Under the pieces are notes generated by a model. It did not search any database, had not been told where the DNA came from, and worked only from the letters and a program-made list of their open reading frames with translations. Below, in pieces: positions 35,659-43,899 of a stretch of DNA of 64,000 nt. Made by a program: the position numbers and the translations under genes. Each line of letters begins with the position of its first letter. Position 1 is the stretch's first letter. This stretch comes from Porphyrobacter sp. SLTP (GTDB taxonomy: Bacteria; Pseudomonadota; Alphaproteobacteria; Sphingomonadales; Sphingomonadaceae). Location of the stretch: positions 124,001 through 188,000 of the forward strand of contig NZ_JAAALE010000006.1 of the NCBI RefSeq assembly GCF_009905735.1, written 5' to 3'.

Positions 35659-35874
35659 TCAGGCAGGCGGAATATAGGCCTCGTAGGGATCGCCCGGCGC
35701 GAGGTGCCCGAACGGTGTCATCACATATTCGCCGTCGTCGCGGCCAACGGCGCAAAGAACGTAGCGGGTTTCGCCGCTGGCAACCTCGGTACATTCCATC
35801 AACGCGAGATCGCCCGCTTGTGCGGCTTTCAGCAGCGTCTCGAAATTGGCGCGGGCATGGTCAGGAATTGCCAT
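35659..35874 (-). CDS. DUF6117 family protein
   Basis: 71 residues beginning MAIPDHARANFETLLKAAQA, with the family's mid part MECTEVASGETRYVLCAV and terminal PFGHLAPGDPYEAYIPP. Small, acidic, soluble; no catalytic motif. It is a regular companion of the helicase and ParB genes in this type of element and lies 41 bases upstream of the helicase start. Function unknown. Confidence 0.8.
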   Translation of the reverse strand: MAIPDHARANFETLLKAAQAGDLALMECTEVASGETRYVLCAVGRDDGEYVMTPFGHLAPGDPYEAYIPPA

Positions 35875-35907
35875 GGCAAGGCTCCTTCATCGGTGAGGGG
35901 GGAAAGA

Positions 35908-35937
35908 CGCGCGGGGCGACCCGGGCCGCCCCGCGCG
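35908..35937 (-). terminator. Terminator after the parB-like gene
   Basis: CGCGCGGGGCG (35908-35918) and CGCCCCGCGCG (35927-35937) form a perfect 11-bp stem. On the minus strand it follows the ParB stop codon by eight bases and is followed by TCTTTCC. It separates the ParB transcript from the DUF6117-helicase-Toprim unit. Confidence 0.7.
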
Positions 35938-35945
35938 AGCGAAGT

Positions 35946-38018
35946 TCATTCGGCAGCGATTGCGAAGGCGTCGTCGGCGTCCGCCTGTTCGGCATCATCC
36001 GCGAGGAAATCGGGCAGGTCGGCGATTTCAGCTTCATCTGCTTCGATCACCGGCAACCGCAGGGGTTCCGGCAACCAACCGGTGCCGCTCAGCAGCCGTT
36101 CGGCCTCGCGTGCCATGTCACCCTTCTTGAGATGTTCGATCAGGATTGCGGTCGCATCGCCCTTCGCTTCGCGGACCGCTTCAATAATCCGGGGTTTGGT
36201 CACCCGCCCGAGGTAGTTGTCGACTGTTGGCGTCCAGCCAGCCTCGGCCATGTCGAGCCCGACGACTGCTGCCAGAGCATCGGCGGCGGCAATGCGCTGC
36301 GCCACACCGTGCGCTGAGATGCGTCCGTCATAGCCCTTGCTCGGCTCAAACAGCGCGTTGACGCCGTGACTGACACAGTGGGCGAGCAGCGCCATCTGTT
36401 CATCCTGCGGCATTGCGGCGAGGGCGTCCCACAGCGCCTGTGGTTCATCCGGCAGCCTTTCACCCCAATGTTCGTGCCGCGCCTGGATCGACTGGCTCCA
36501 GACACTCTCGCGCAAGTTCGGTGCGACATTGCCGAGCCAGGCCTGGGTGACGCCGATCTGCACACAACCATGAGTCCCGTGGGGACGGAACACCGACAGG
36601 ACGAGCGCATGGAGAAGGGCGAGGAAAGCCGCCTGCGGAGCGTTGGCCAGTGCATCGCGCAGAGCGAGCGTGCGTTCAGCAGTGAGTTCGGAAACGAGCC
36701 TGTCAGGTAGCGGTTTGATCGCCTCGTCTTCGTCGTCGTCACCGCCGGTCTGCGCCGCTTGCCCTGCCACGGTGACAGTCGGGCCATCGGACACGTCTGC
36801 GTTGGCATCGTGCGCACTGTCATTCTGGCCATCAGCGAGGGGTTCATCTTCAGGACGGACATAGCCGCGGTCGATCCGCAGGCGACCATCATGGGTCAGC
36901 GAAATGAACACGCCGGCGCGCGCCATGTCGTCTGGATCGTAAACCGTGGGACGACTGTTCAGGGCGGTCAGTTCGGCATCGATTGCGGTCAGCCGCGCAT
37001 CGACTTCGCCGGGAAGGTCGCTGCCATCGCCGTATTCGTCGCCAATGCGGTCATATTCCTCGACCAGCACATCGCGCCGTGCCTGCTCGTCGTCGGTCAA
37101 CGGAACGGTCGTGCCGACGATCCGGCGTTTGCCGCGCTCGCATCCATAGGGCAGGTCTATGGCGGCCTCGACCCATTTCCAGCCTTCGGCACCGATTTCC
37201 TGTGCGAGTTCCGAGAGCTTTTCGCTCACCAGCAATTCGACCAATGCGGGATCCTGCAACCATCCATCCTCGTCCGACGAAAACAGATCGCGCATCACAT
37301 AGCCGCCAGCCTCGGTGTAGGCGTCAATGCCGATGAACCGGACGCGGCGGTCGCTTGCGGAGATCGCGTCTTCGGTCAGCAAGCGGCGGATGTGGTAAGC
37401 CGGCACATGGTGCCCCTGATTGACCTGTTCCCAGACCTGCTCCTGGCGCGCGTGGTTGTCGGTGACCGAGAAGGCCATGAGCTGTTCGAGCGTAATGCCG
37501 TCCTCACCATAGATTTCGAGCAGGGTGGGCGAGACCGAGGCAAGCCGTAGGCGCTGGCGTACAGTCGACACCGATACAAAGAACCGCGCGGCGATGTCTT
37601 CCTCGGACAGGCCCGCTTCGATCAGCGCGCTGAAGGCACGGAACTGATCGAGCGGATGCAGCGCAACGCGCATGACGTTTTCGGCGAGCGAGTCCTCTTC
37701 GGCGATCCCGGCTTCGCGCACGACGCAAGGGACCGGTTGATCCTTTGCCATCCGCTTGGTCTTCACCAGCAGTTCGAGGGCCCGGAAACGGCGGCCACCG
37801 GCCGGCACCTCGAACATGCCGGTTTCCTTGCCGTCGGCATCGAGCACGGGGCGGACGTTGATGCTCTGGAGCAGGGTCCGGCGGTAAATGTCCTCGGCCA
37901 GATCCTCGATCGAAAGGCCGGCCTTTACGCGGCGGACATTCTTCTGGCTCAGCACCAGCTGCGAAAACGGGATGTCGCGCGAGGCGCTAAGCACGAGCTT
38001 GGGCAATGTCTTGGTCAT
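35946..38018 (-). CDS. ParB-family nuclease/partition-like protein
   Basis: 690 residues from the ATG at 38018 (GGAG upstream). The N-terminal 60-130 are the ParB/Srx domain (FEVPAGGRRFRALELLVK and SLAENVMRVALHPLDQFRAF), followed by a helix-turn-helix (LSEEDIAARFFVSVSTVRQR, near 160). The remaining 480 residues are long, acidic in places (NDSAHDANADVSDG near 400) and specific to mobile elements. No ParA ATPase is next to it, so classical partition is unlikely; such lone ParB proteins may act in gene regulation, CTP-dependent DNA binding or as a nuclease. It shares a 75-base leader with the DUF932 gene upstream. Confidence 0.85.
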   Translation of the reverse strand: MTKTLPKLVLSASRDIPFSQLVLSQKNVRRVKAGLSIEDLAEDIYRRTLLQSINVRPVLDADGKETGMFEVPAGGRRFRALELLVKTKRMAKDQPVPCVVREAGIAEEDSLAENVMRVALHPLDQFRAFSALIEAGLSEEDIAARFFVSVSTVRQRLRLASVSPTLLEIYGEDGITLEQLMAFSVTDNHARQEQVWEQVNQGHHVPAYHIRRLLTEDAISASDRRVRFIGIDAYTEAGGYVMRDLFSSDEDGWLQDPALVELLVSEKLSELAQEIGAEGWKWVEAAIDLPYGCERGKRRIVGTTVPLTDDEQARRDVLVEEYDRIGDEYGDGSDLPGEVDARLTAIDAELTALNSRPTVYDPDDMARAGVFISLTHDGRLRIDRGYVRPEDEPLADGQNDSAHDANADVSDGPTVTVAGQAAQTGGDDDEDEAIKPLPDRLVSELTAERTLALRDALANAPQAAFLALLHALVLSVFRPHGTHGCVQIGVTQAWLGNVAPNLRESVWSQSIQARHEHWGERLPDEPQALWDALAAMPQDEQMALLAHCVSHGVNALFEPSKGYDGRISAHGVAQRIAAADALAAVVGLDMAEAGWTPTVDNYLGRVTKPRIIEAVREAKGDATAILIEHLKKGDMAREAERLLSGTGWLPEPLRLPVIEADEAEIADLPDFLADDAEQADADDAFAIAAE

Positions 38019-38105
38019 GGGGTTTCTCCATGACGGGCTGCCCGAAAGACTCTCTCTCAGGCTCGAACCCGTCACGAAGCGAAGCGCCGCCCTCTCACTC
38101 TGAGA
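38019..38105 (-). promoter_or_regulatory. Hairpin leader upstream of parB, paralogous to the DUF932 leader
   Basis: TGACGGG (38031-38037) and CCCGTCA (38068-38074) form a stem whose inner arm ends just before the GGAG ribosome-binding site. The loop contains a CT repeat (CTCTCTCTC on the plus strand), and a second CTCTCACTCT block lies at about 38090. The same parts at the same spacing precede the DUF932 gene. Confidence 0.6.
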
Positions 38106-38147
38106 AGGCAGCGCAACGCAAGAGTAACACGCTGGGCCCGGGGAGGC

Positions 38148-39341
38148 TTAGTGCAACCGGTCGAGCAACTTCTTGGCCTTGCCCTCCATGTCGAGCCGGG
38201 CGTCCTGATGGGCCTTGGACCGCGCCAATGCGGTGATGCCCTGCACGAAATCAAAGATCGATTCCGGCGGGCGGCCTTCCTCGGCGAGGACGGTCTCGAT
38301 GATCCGGCCGGTTTCAGCCTTGGAGAATCCGCGCGCCCGGAGGAAATCCTGCCGGTCTTCGTCGCTACGGGCGACAATTCGCTCCCGCGCGGTCTTGATG
38401 CCGTTGATGAACGGCTGCGCCGACGAATTGGCAAAGTTCAGCAGCGCCGGCTCAGCTTCGTGGGCAAAGCGGTTCGCGGCATATTTGCTGTGGCGGATGC
38501 TGATCTCCTCGAAGTCCTCCACCCCCCACAGGTTGCGGTTCTGGCAGACCGCGCGCAGGTAGAAGCTCGCCATGCCGAGCGTCTTTGCGCCAACCTCGGA
38601 GTTCCAGCAGTAGAACCCGCGGAAGTAGAGATCGGGCGATCCGTCGGGCAGCCGCCCGGCTTCGATCGGGTTGAGATCATCGACCAGAAACAGGAATACG
38701 TCGCGATCCGACGCATAGAGCGTGGTCGTCTCCTTCGAGATGTCGACGTTAGGGTTGTAGACCCCGCTCGACCAGTCGAGCACGCCCGGAACCTTCCAGC
38801 GTGTGTCGCCGGTGCCGTTGCCAGCGATCTTCTGCACCGCTTCGACAAGCTCATGGTCGTAGATCCGGCCGTAGTCGGGGCCTGTCACTGCGCGCAGTTC
38901 GAGGCGGCCATTGTTGGTTTCGAGCGTCTTGATCTGCTCGGCTCGGTTGGAGGTCAGCCCGTATTGCAGATTGATCGCGGCGAGCGGCGCCGGAAGTTGG
39001 CGCAGATAGGCAGCAGGAGCGCCTACCTGGCTGGCCAATTGCCCAAAGCTCCAGTGAGTTGGCGTCACCGGTGCCTCGGCACCCGGCAACATGAGAGTCA
39101 GGCGTTCCGGATCATTGCGGTTTGCTTCGACATGGATCAGCGCCGTCTCGACCACGCGCGTCCGGCTCCGGTCAGACCGACCGCGCACTGATCGGGCCAG
39201 ATCGCCCAGTGACAAAAACCTCTCGTCATCTGGGCGCGAGAACCACTCCGACGACACCCGACCCACGCGCGAGCCGCGCGAGACATCGACCTTGTAACCG
39301 CCGCTTGAGTCGCGGCGCGTATCGAGAACCTGCATATCCAT
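38148..39341 (-). CDS. DUF932 family protein
   Basis: 397 residues from the ATG at 39341 (GGAG eight bases upstream). DUF932 covers most of it: HWSFGQLASQVGAPAAYLRQ near 115, DRDVFLFLVDDLNPIE near 210, and YFRGFYCWNSEVGAKTLG near 235. DUF932 proteins are common in phages and plasmids (phage/plasmid-like protein TIGR03299 group) and have been linked to DNA protection or anti-restriction without firm evidence. It is the outermost gene at the tRNA-Lys end, so it would enter a recipient early or late depending on transfer direction. The ParB gene follows after 130 bases. Confidence 0.88.
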   Translation of the reverse strand: MDMQVLDTRRDSSGGYKVDVSRGSRVGRVSSEWFSRPDDERFLSLGDLARSVRGRSDRSRTRVVETALIHVEANRNDPERLTLMLPGAEAPVTPTHWSFGQLASQVGAPAAYLRQLPAPLAAINLQYGLTSNRAEQIKTLETNNGRLELRAVTGPDYGRIYDHELVEAVQKIAGNGTGDTRWKVPGVLDWSSGVYNPNVDISKETTTLYASDRDVFLFLVDDLNPIEAGRLPDGSPDLYFRGFYCWNSEVGAKTLGMASFYLRAVCQNRNLWGVEDFEEISIRHSKYAANRFAHEAEPALLNFANSSAQPFINGIKTARERIVARSDEDRQDFLRARGFSKAETGRIIETVLAEEGRPPESIFDFVQGITALARSKAHQDARLDMEGKAKKLLDRLH

Positions 39342-39425
39342 GGTAAATCTCCATGACGGCTGGCCGGGAGCCTCTCTCTCGACCCTCATCCCGTCACGGC
39401 GAAGCCCGCCAGACTCTCACTCTCC
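39342..39425 (-). promoter_or_regulatory. Hairpin leader upstream of the DUF932 gene
   Basis: TGACGG (39354-39359) and CCGTCA (39391-39396) form a stem 37 bases apart start to start, exactly as in the parB leader, with a CTCTCTCTC loop element and a CTCTCACTCT block further up. The stem ends right before GGAG. Confidence 0.6.
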
Positions 39426-39883
39426 CCCCTCAACGCTTAAAACCGCGCGAGCGGCCAGCGAGATCGCCAAAGTAAGAAACTGCACCCTGAACGAGGCGGA
39501 GCATCGCGTCATCGCTCGCGCAGGCGGAAAGCCGGGGCCTGTCGGCTTTCCTGGCTTGCGCTTTGGGCCATGTCCGCCGGATCAGAGTGCGTGCGGGGCC
39601 CCATGCGTCAGACACCGCGCCCTCAGGAGCAGGGCAGGCAGCCCTGCGGGACAGAGCGCGTCAGCAGCCCCACTCCTCGTTTCGGGGCGTTGCGGGGTGT
39701 CCCCGCTGAGGTGGGTGTGAAGAAGCCGCGCAGCGGCTTCGACCAGGGAGGAAACGTCCTCCCGCACATCGAAAATCAAGCCTCTACGCCATGCTACGAA
39801 ACACGTTGATTACGTGGCGATTACGTGGCTCTCGACAGCCCCTTGGGAGGGGTGTATATTCGCACCTAAGCCGTTGAGAAGTT
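39426..39883. other. Gene-free element end with a hairpin cluster and a tandem repeat
   Basis: No credible gene. Five hairpins lie in a row: AGGGC/GCCCT (39631-39645), GCCCC/GGGGC (39666-39687), GCGGGG/CCCCGC (39692-39706), GAAGCCGC/GCGGCTTC (39723-39741), and GGGAGGA/TCCTCCC (39747-39764), most with loops of three or four bases. GATTACGTGGC is repeated in tandem at 39808-39818 and 39819-39829, 55 bases from the tRNA end. This may be a structured RNA, a replication or transfer site, or recombinase binding sites. Confidence 0.55.
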
Positions 39884-39959
<76 letters not shown>

Positions 39960-40076
39960 ATTCCGACAGGGTCGGACAGCGAAACGAATGGCCGAAGCCG
40001 TGTCCCGATTCGCGTGAGGCGCTGCATTTAGCGCGTCACGCCCTGATGGCAAGGGTCTATTCGCGCGAAATCGTTG

Positions 40077-41210
40077 CTAGACCGTCAGGCCCCGGCGCGG
40101 GGCCATGCGGTTCCAGCGGTTGACCATCATCAGCAGGCCGATGCAGATCATGTTGGTCATCATCGACGAGCCGCCATGGCTCATCCACGGCAGCGGGATG
40201 CCCTTGGCGGGTGCCATGCCCATCACCATCAGAAGATTGATTGCGATGTAGAAGAAGATCGTGGCGGTCGCTCCGGCGGCGAGCAGGGCGCAGAAGCGAT
40301 CCTGGGATTCGTTGGCGACCTTCCACCCCCAGCGCAGGATCAGCGCGTACATCGTCAGCACAAACAGTCCGCCAACCAGGCCCCATTCCTCGGCCATGCT
40401 GGCAAAGACGAAATCGGTGTGGGGCTCAGGCAGGTAGTTGAGGTGGCTCTGGGTGCCGTTGTTGAAGCCCTTGCCGAAGAGCCCGCCCGATCCGATCGCG
40501 ATCTTGGACTGAGCGATGTGGTAGCCTGCGCCCAGCGGGTCATTCTCGGGATCGAGGAAGGTCGTCACCCGCGCCTGTTGGTAGGGGCGAAGCGCGAAGA
40601 AATAGATCAACGGCATCGCGGCAATGCCGGTCCCGCCCGCCAGCAAAAACCACCAGAGCGGCAGCCCGGCGAGGAACATGACCACCACCCCTCCGAAGGC
40701 AATCGCGACGGACGTGCCAAGGTCGGGCTGCAACAGCACGAGCGAGATCGGCAGCACGATCAGCATCCCTGACGGTACCAGAGAGCGCCACGATCCGATC
40801 ATCCCGGCCGGGAGCGTTTCGTAGAACCGCGCCATCGCCAGCACCACGGCGGGCTTCATGATCTCGGAAGGCTGGATGCGGATCGGCCCGGCTTCGAGCC
40901 AGCGCTGGCTCCCACCCCCGACCTGGCCGACGATCTCGACCCCCAGCAACATGACCAGCACCGCCAGATAGGCAGGGTAGGTCAGCACCCGCACAGCATC
41001 ACGCGGCATGGAGGCGATGATCGCCGCCATCACGGAAAACACCAGAAACCGGATGAAGTGCGACATCGCAAAGGGCTGCATCGAGCCGCCGCCTGCCGAA
41101 TAGAGCACCAGACCGCCAAACCCTGTGATCAGCAGCAGCGGGATCAGCATCTCCCACGGCTGGCGGGCAATCGGTTCGGGCACGATTCCGCGGGCGGCGA
41201 TGGTGTTCAT
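40077..41210 (-). CDS. rodA: RodA, peptidoglycan glycosyltransferase of the elongasome
   Basis: 377 residues, a SEDS-family polytopic membrane protein with about ten membrane segments. Typical SEDS stretches are visible: PSEIMKPAVVLAMARFYE near 142, QPDLGTSVAIAFGGVVVMFLAG near 185, LTMYALILRWGWK near 305 and GIPLPWMSHGGSSMM near 345. RodA polymerises lipid II into glycan strands at the lateral wall together with PBP2. It overlaps mrdA by four bases and is the last gene of the mreB-mreC-mreD-mrdA-rodA operon. Confidence 0.95.
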   Translation of the reverse strand: MNTIAARGIVPEPIARQPWEMLIPLLLITGFGGLVLYSAGGGSMQPFAMSHFIRFLVFSVMAAIIASMPRDAVRVLTYPAYLAVLVMLLGVEIVGQVGGGSQRWLEAGPIRIQPSEIMKPAVVLAMARFYETLPAGMIGSWRSLVPSGMLIVLPISLVLLQPDLGTSVAIAFGGVVVMFLAGLPLWWFLLAGGTGIAAMPLIYFFALRPYQQARVTTFLDPENDPLGAGYHIAQSKIAIGSGGLFGKGFNNGTQSHLNYLPEPHTDFVFASMAEEWGLVGGLFVLTMYALILRWGWKVANESQDRFCALLAAGATATIFFYIAINLLMVMGMAPAKGIPLPWMSHGGSSMMTNMICIGLLMMVNRWNRMAPRRGLTV

Positions 41211-43342
41211 TCGCTGATCTCCGCAGACGGCGCGGCAGGGGCGGTGGCCGCGGGTGCGGCGGCTTGCGGCGCAGGAGCAGCGCCCGGGGGAGTGCCCGAG
41301 GGATTGGCTTCGGGACGCGGCGCGATCACTTCATCCGCGATGGCTTCGGGCTGAGTGGCGGCGCGGCGGGCTTCAGCCTCGACCCGGTCGAAGATTTCCT
41401 CCTCCCGGCGCGGCGGACGGCTGACGCTGGCCCCGCGCTCGGCAGCATAGGCGGCATAGCGCGCTTCGAGCCGCTGCTGCGCGGTGCCGCCCCATCCGGC
41501 TTCCAGCGCGGCGAGCGCCTCCAGCCCCTTGGCCGGGTCGAACAGGAAGGTCATCACATCGCGCGCAATCGGATAGGCCGAGCCTGACCCGCCGCCATGC
41601 TCGATCACCACAGCACCCGCATAGCGCGGGTTGTCATAGGGGGCGAAGAAGATGAACAACCCGTGGTCGCGGTATTTCCATGGCCCGGACTTGCCGTTGG
41701 AGATCGAGAGTGAGACGACCTGCGCGGTGCCGGTCTTGCCCGCCATCAGAGTGCCATCAATTGGCAGGCGCGCGCGACCTGCTGTGCCGGGGCCATTGAC
41801 CACATCGCTCATCGCCTTGCGGACATATTCGACCTGCTCGGCGGGGAAATCGATCTTGTCGAAGCCCTGCGGCTTGGTGTCGAGCGTGAGGCGCGGCATC
41901 ACATGGCGGCCTGTCGCCAGGCGTGAGGCCATCACCGCGAGCTGCAAGGGGCTGGAGAGCATATAGCCTTGCCCGATGGTGGCGTTGACGGTGTCAAAGG
42001 CCTGCCATTCACGGCCCCACTTCTTCATTTTCCATGCCGGGTCAGGCACGGTGCCGAAGAACTGGCTGGTGACGGGCAGGGGGAATTCCTGCCCCATCCC
42101 GCAGCGCCGCGCCATCGCCGCAATCGGGTCCATGCCAACGCGCTGGGCCATGGCGTAGAAATAGACATCGCAGCTCTGGTAGATGCCCTTGGCCATATCG
42201 ACGGAGCCGTGGCCGCGCCGGTTCCAGCAACCGAACCGCCGATTGCCGACCTGTAGGCCGCCGCCGCAGAACACCGTCTCGTTTGGATCGATCCCGGCCT
42301 GCATGAACGCCATTGAGACCATCGGCTTGACCGTGGAACCGGGCGGGTAAAGCCCTTTGAGCACCTTGTTGCGCAGCGGCACGCGCTCGTCATCGCGCAG
42401 CATCGCGTATTCGACCCCGCCAATCCCGTCGGAGAAGGAGTTGGGATCGAAGCTGGGCATTGAGGCCATGCACAGGAGGTCCCCCGAGCGGCAGTCCATC
42501 ACCACCACCGAGCCGCTTTCGAGCCCGATGCGGCGCGCGGCATAGTCCTGCAACGGCCCGTCGATGGTGAGCTTGATGGGCGCGCCCTGCACGTCCTCGC
42601 GCGTCTCAAGATCGCGCACGATGCGGCCGCCCGCAGTGACTTCGACCCGGCGCGCGCCGGGGACGCCGCGCAGCTCCTTCTCGAACTGCTTCTCCAGCCC
42701 GTCCTTGCCGATCTTGTAGCCCGGCGTGATCAGCAGCGGGTTGGGGTCTTTCTCGTATTCCTCGGCAGAAGCCGGCCCGACATAGCCGATCAGGTGGCCC
42801 ACGCTGGAGGCGGTCGGGTAGAAGCGCGAGAACCCGCGTTGCGGCACCACGCCGGGAAGGTCCGGCAGGCGCACGCTCAGGGCCGCGAATTGCTCGTAGC
42901 CCAGACCACTCGCGACCTCAACCGGCTGAAACCCGCGCGCGGTGGACACCTTGTCCTTGATGTCGGCAATCCGCGCCGGTTCCAGCGACAGCAACTGGCC
43001 GAGCCGGTCGATCGTCGCGTCGGCATCCACCAACCGCTCCGGGATGAGATCGACGCGGAAATCGGCGCGGTTCGACGCCAGCGGCGCGCCGTTGCGGTCA
43101 AGGATCCAGCCCCGCCGCGGCGGAACCAGCGTGAGATTGACGCGGTTGCTTTCGGATTCGAGCCGATACTTCTCGTTCTCGGCAATTGCGAGATAGCCGA
43201 GCCGCAGCGCCAGCAGCACGCCAACCCCGCCTTGCACGGCCCCGATCAGCAAGCCCCGACGCTCGAAACTGCTGCGCAGAATCGAGGCGTTGATCATGCG
43301 CGGGGTGCGCTCCGGTCCGTCACGCAGGAACGGGATCTTCAT
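41207..43342 (-). CDS. mrdA: Penicillin-binding protein 2 (peptidoglycan transpeptidase)
   Basis: 711 residues. One N-terminal membrane anchor (about residues 30-52) precedes the PBP dimerisation domain and a transpeptidase with the nucleophilic serine in GSTVKP near 335, SCD in IYQSCDVYFY near 392, and KTG in AGKTGTAQVV near 534. It cross-links the strands made by RodA. The C-terminal 90 residues are proline/alanine-rich and acidic-basic, longer than in E. coli PBP2 (633 residues) and probably disordered. It overlaps mreD by one base (TGATG) and rodA by four. Confidence 0.96.
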   Translation of the reverse strand: MKIPFLRDGPERTPRMINASILRSSFERRGLLIGAVQGGVGVLLALRLGYLAIAENEKYRLESESNRVNLTLVPPRRGWILDRNGAPLASNRADFRVDLIPERLVDADATIDRLGQLLSLEPARIADIKDKVSTARGFQPVEVASGLGYEQFAALSVRLPDLPGVVPQRGFSRFYPTASSVGHLIGYVGPASAEEYEKDPNPLLITPGYKIGKDGLEKQFEKELRGVPGARRVEVTAGGRIVRDLETREDVQGAPIKLTIDGPLQDYAARRIGLESGSVVVMDCRSGDLLCMASMPSFDPNSFSDGIGGVEYAMLRDDERVPLRNKVLKGLYPPGSTVKPMVSMAFMQAGIDPNETVFCGGGLQVGNRRFGCWNRRGHGSVDMAKGIYQSCDVYFYAMAQRVGMDPIAAMARRCGMGQEFPLPVTSQFFGTVPDPAWKMKKWGREWQAFDTVNATIGQGYMLSSPLQLAVMASRLATGRHVMPRLTLDTKPQGFDKIDFPAEQVEYVRKAMSDVVNGPGTAGRARLPIDGTLMAGKTGTAQVVSLSISNGKSGPWKYRDHGLFIFFAPYDNPRYAGAVVIEHGGGSGSAYPIARDVMTFLFDPAKGLEALAALEAGWGGTAQQRLEARYAAYAAERGASVSRPPRREEEIFDRVEAEARRAATQPEAIADEVIAPRPEANPSGTPPGAAPAPQAAAPAATAPAAPSAEISE

Positions 43343-43899
43343 CAGTCGATCTTCCGCGCCCGGGCAAGGCGGAAGCGGTCAAGACCTGCAACCATGCGCG
43401 CGATTATCGGATAGAGCATCACGGACAGCAAGGCTTGTGGCAGAGCGACGATGAGCAATTCAGGCGTCACGCTCGCGCCCGAGACGAGCAGGGCGGCAAA
43501 CCAGTAACTGACGGCGATGACTCCGGCGGTGAACCAGTCCTGCCAGAACCCCCGCCAGGGAAAGCGGGTCTCGATCAGTTCGATCACGATCATCGCCAGC
43601 GACCACAGCAGGATCGCGCTGCCGAAGGGCTGGCCACTCACCAGATCGTCAAACGCCCCCAGCGGCGCGCCGGCCCACAGCGGCAGCAACCCCGGGCGGA
43701 CCATGCGCCATCCGAGCAGCATCAGAAACCCGAGCGAAGGGAACAGCGGCATCAGGTCCGCGATCAGCAGCACCGGCAGTAATGAGCCGAGCATGATCGT
43801 TACATAGGGAACGCTACGGACCCGCCACGCATAGGGTGCGCGGTTGATGCGCCGTCCATAGATATCCGAGCGGGCGCGGGGGTCGATCCGCTCCATCAT
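43342..43899 (-). CDS. mreD: MreD, rod-shape membrane protein
   Basis: 185 residues with five or six membrane segments (for example SLLPVLLIADLMPLFPSLGFL near 38 and AVSYWFAALLVSGASV near 130). MreD is part of the elongasome complex with MreC, RodA and PBP2, but its exact task is unsettled. Sequence conservation in this family is low, so position between mreC and mrdA is the main evidence. Overlaps mreC by four bases. Confidence 0.88.
   Translation of the reverse strand: MMERIDPRARSDIYGRRINRAPYAWRVRSVPYVTIMLGSLLPVLLIADLMPLFPSLGFLMLLGWRMVRPGLLPLWAGAPLGAFDDLVSGQPFGSAILLWSLAMIVIELIETRFPWRGFWQDWFTAGVIAVSYWFAALLVSGASVTPELLIVALPQALLSVMLYPIIARMVAGLDRFRLARARKID

Larger units (their letters stand above)
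1..39883. mobile_element. Right-hand part of an integrative mobile element next to tRNA-Lys
   Basis: The block between the left window edge and the 3' end of tRNA-Lys carries relaxase, TraG coupling protein, TraF peptidase, lytic transglycosylase, RepA with iterons, ParB, a serine resolvase, two DUF736 proteins, a toxin-antitoxin pair and a DISARM defence locus. Immediately right of the tRNA are housekeeping cell-shape genes. The tRNA reads leftward, so its 3' end faces the element, the usual arrangement for tRNA-targeted integration. No tyrosine integrase and no Trb mating-pore genes are in the window, so it may be an IME, a defective ICE, or an ICE whose remaining genes lie to the left. The left boundary is not seen. 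Confidence 0.75.

Noticed and set aside
35946..38018. Classical ParAB partition system
   Set aside because: No ParA ATPase is coded nearby, and the ParB-like protein is more than twice the usual length.
39582..39779. Minus-strand open frame of 65 codons near tRNA-Lys
   Set aside because: It coincides with the row of hairpins and encodes a low-complexity peptide without a ribosome-binding site; I treat the region as non-coding structure.
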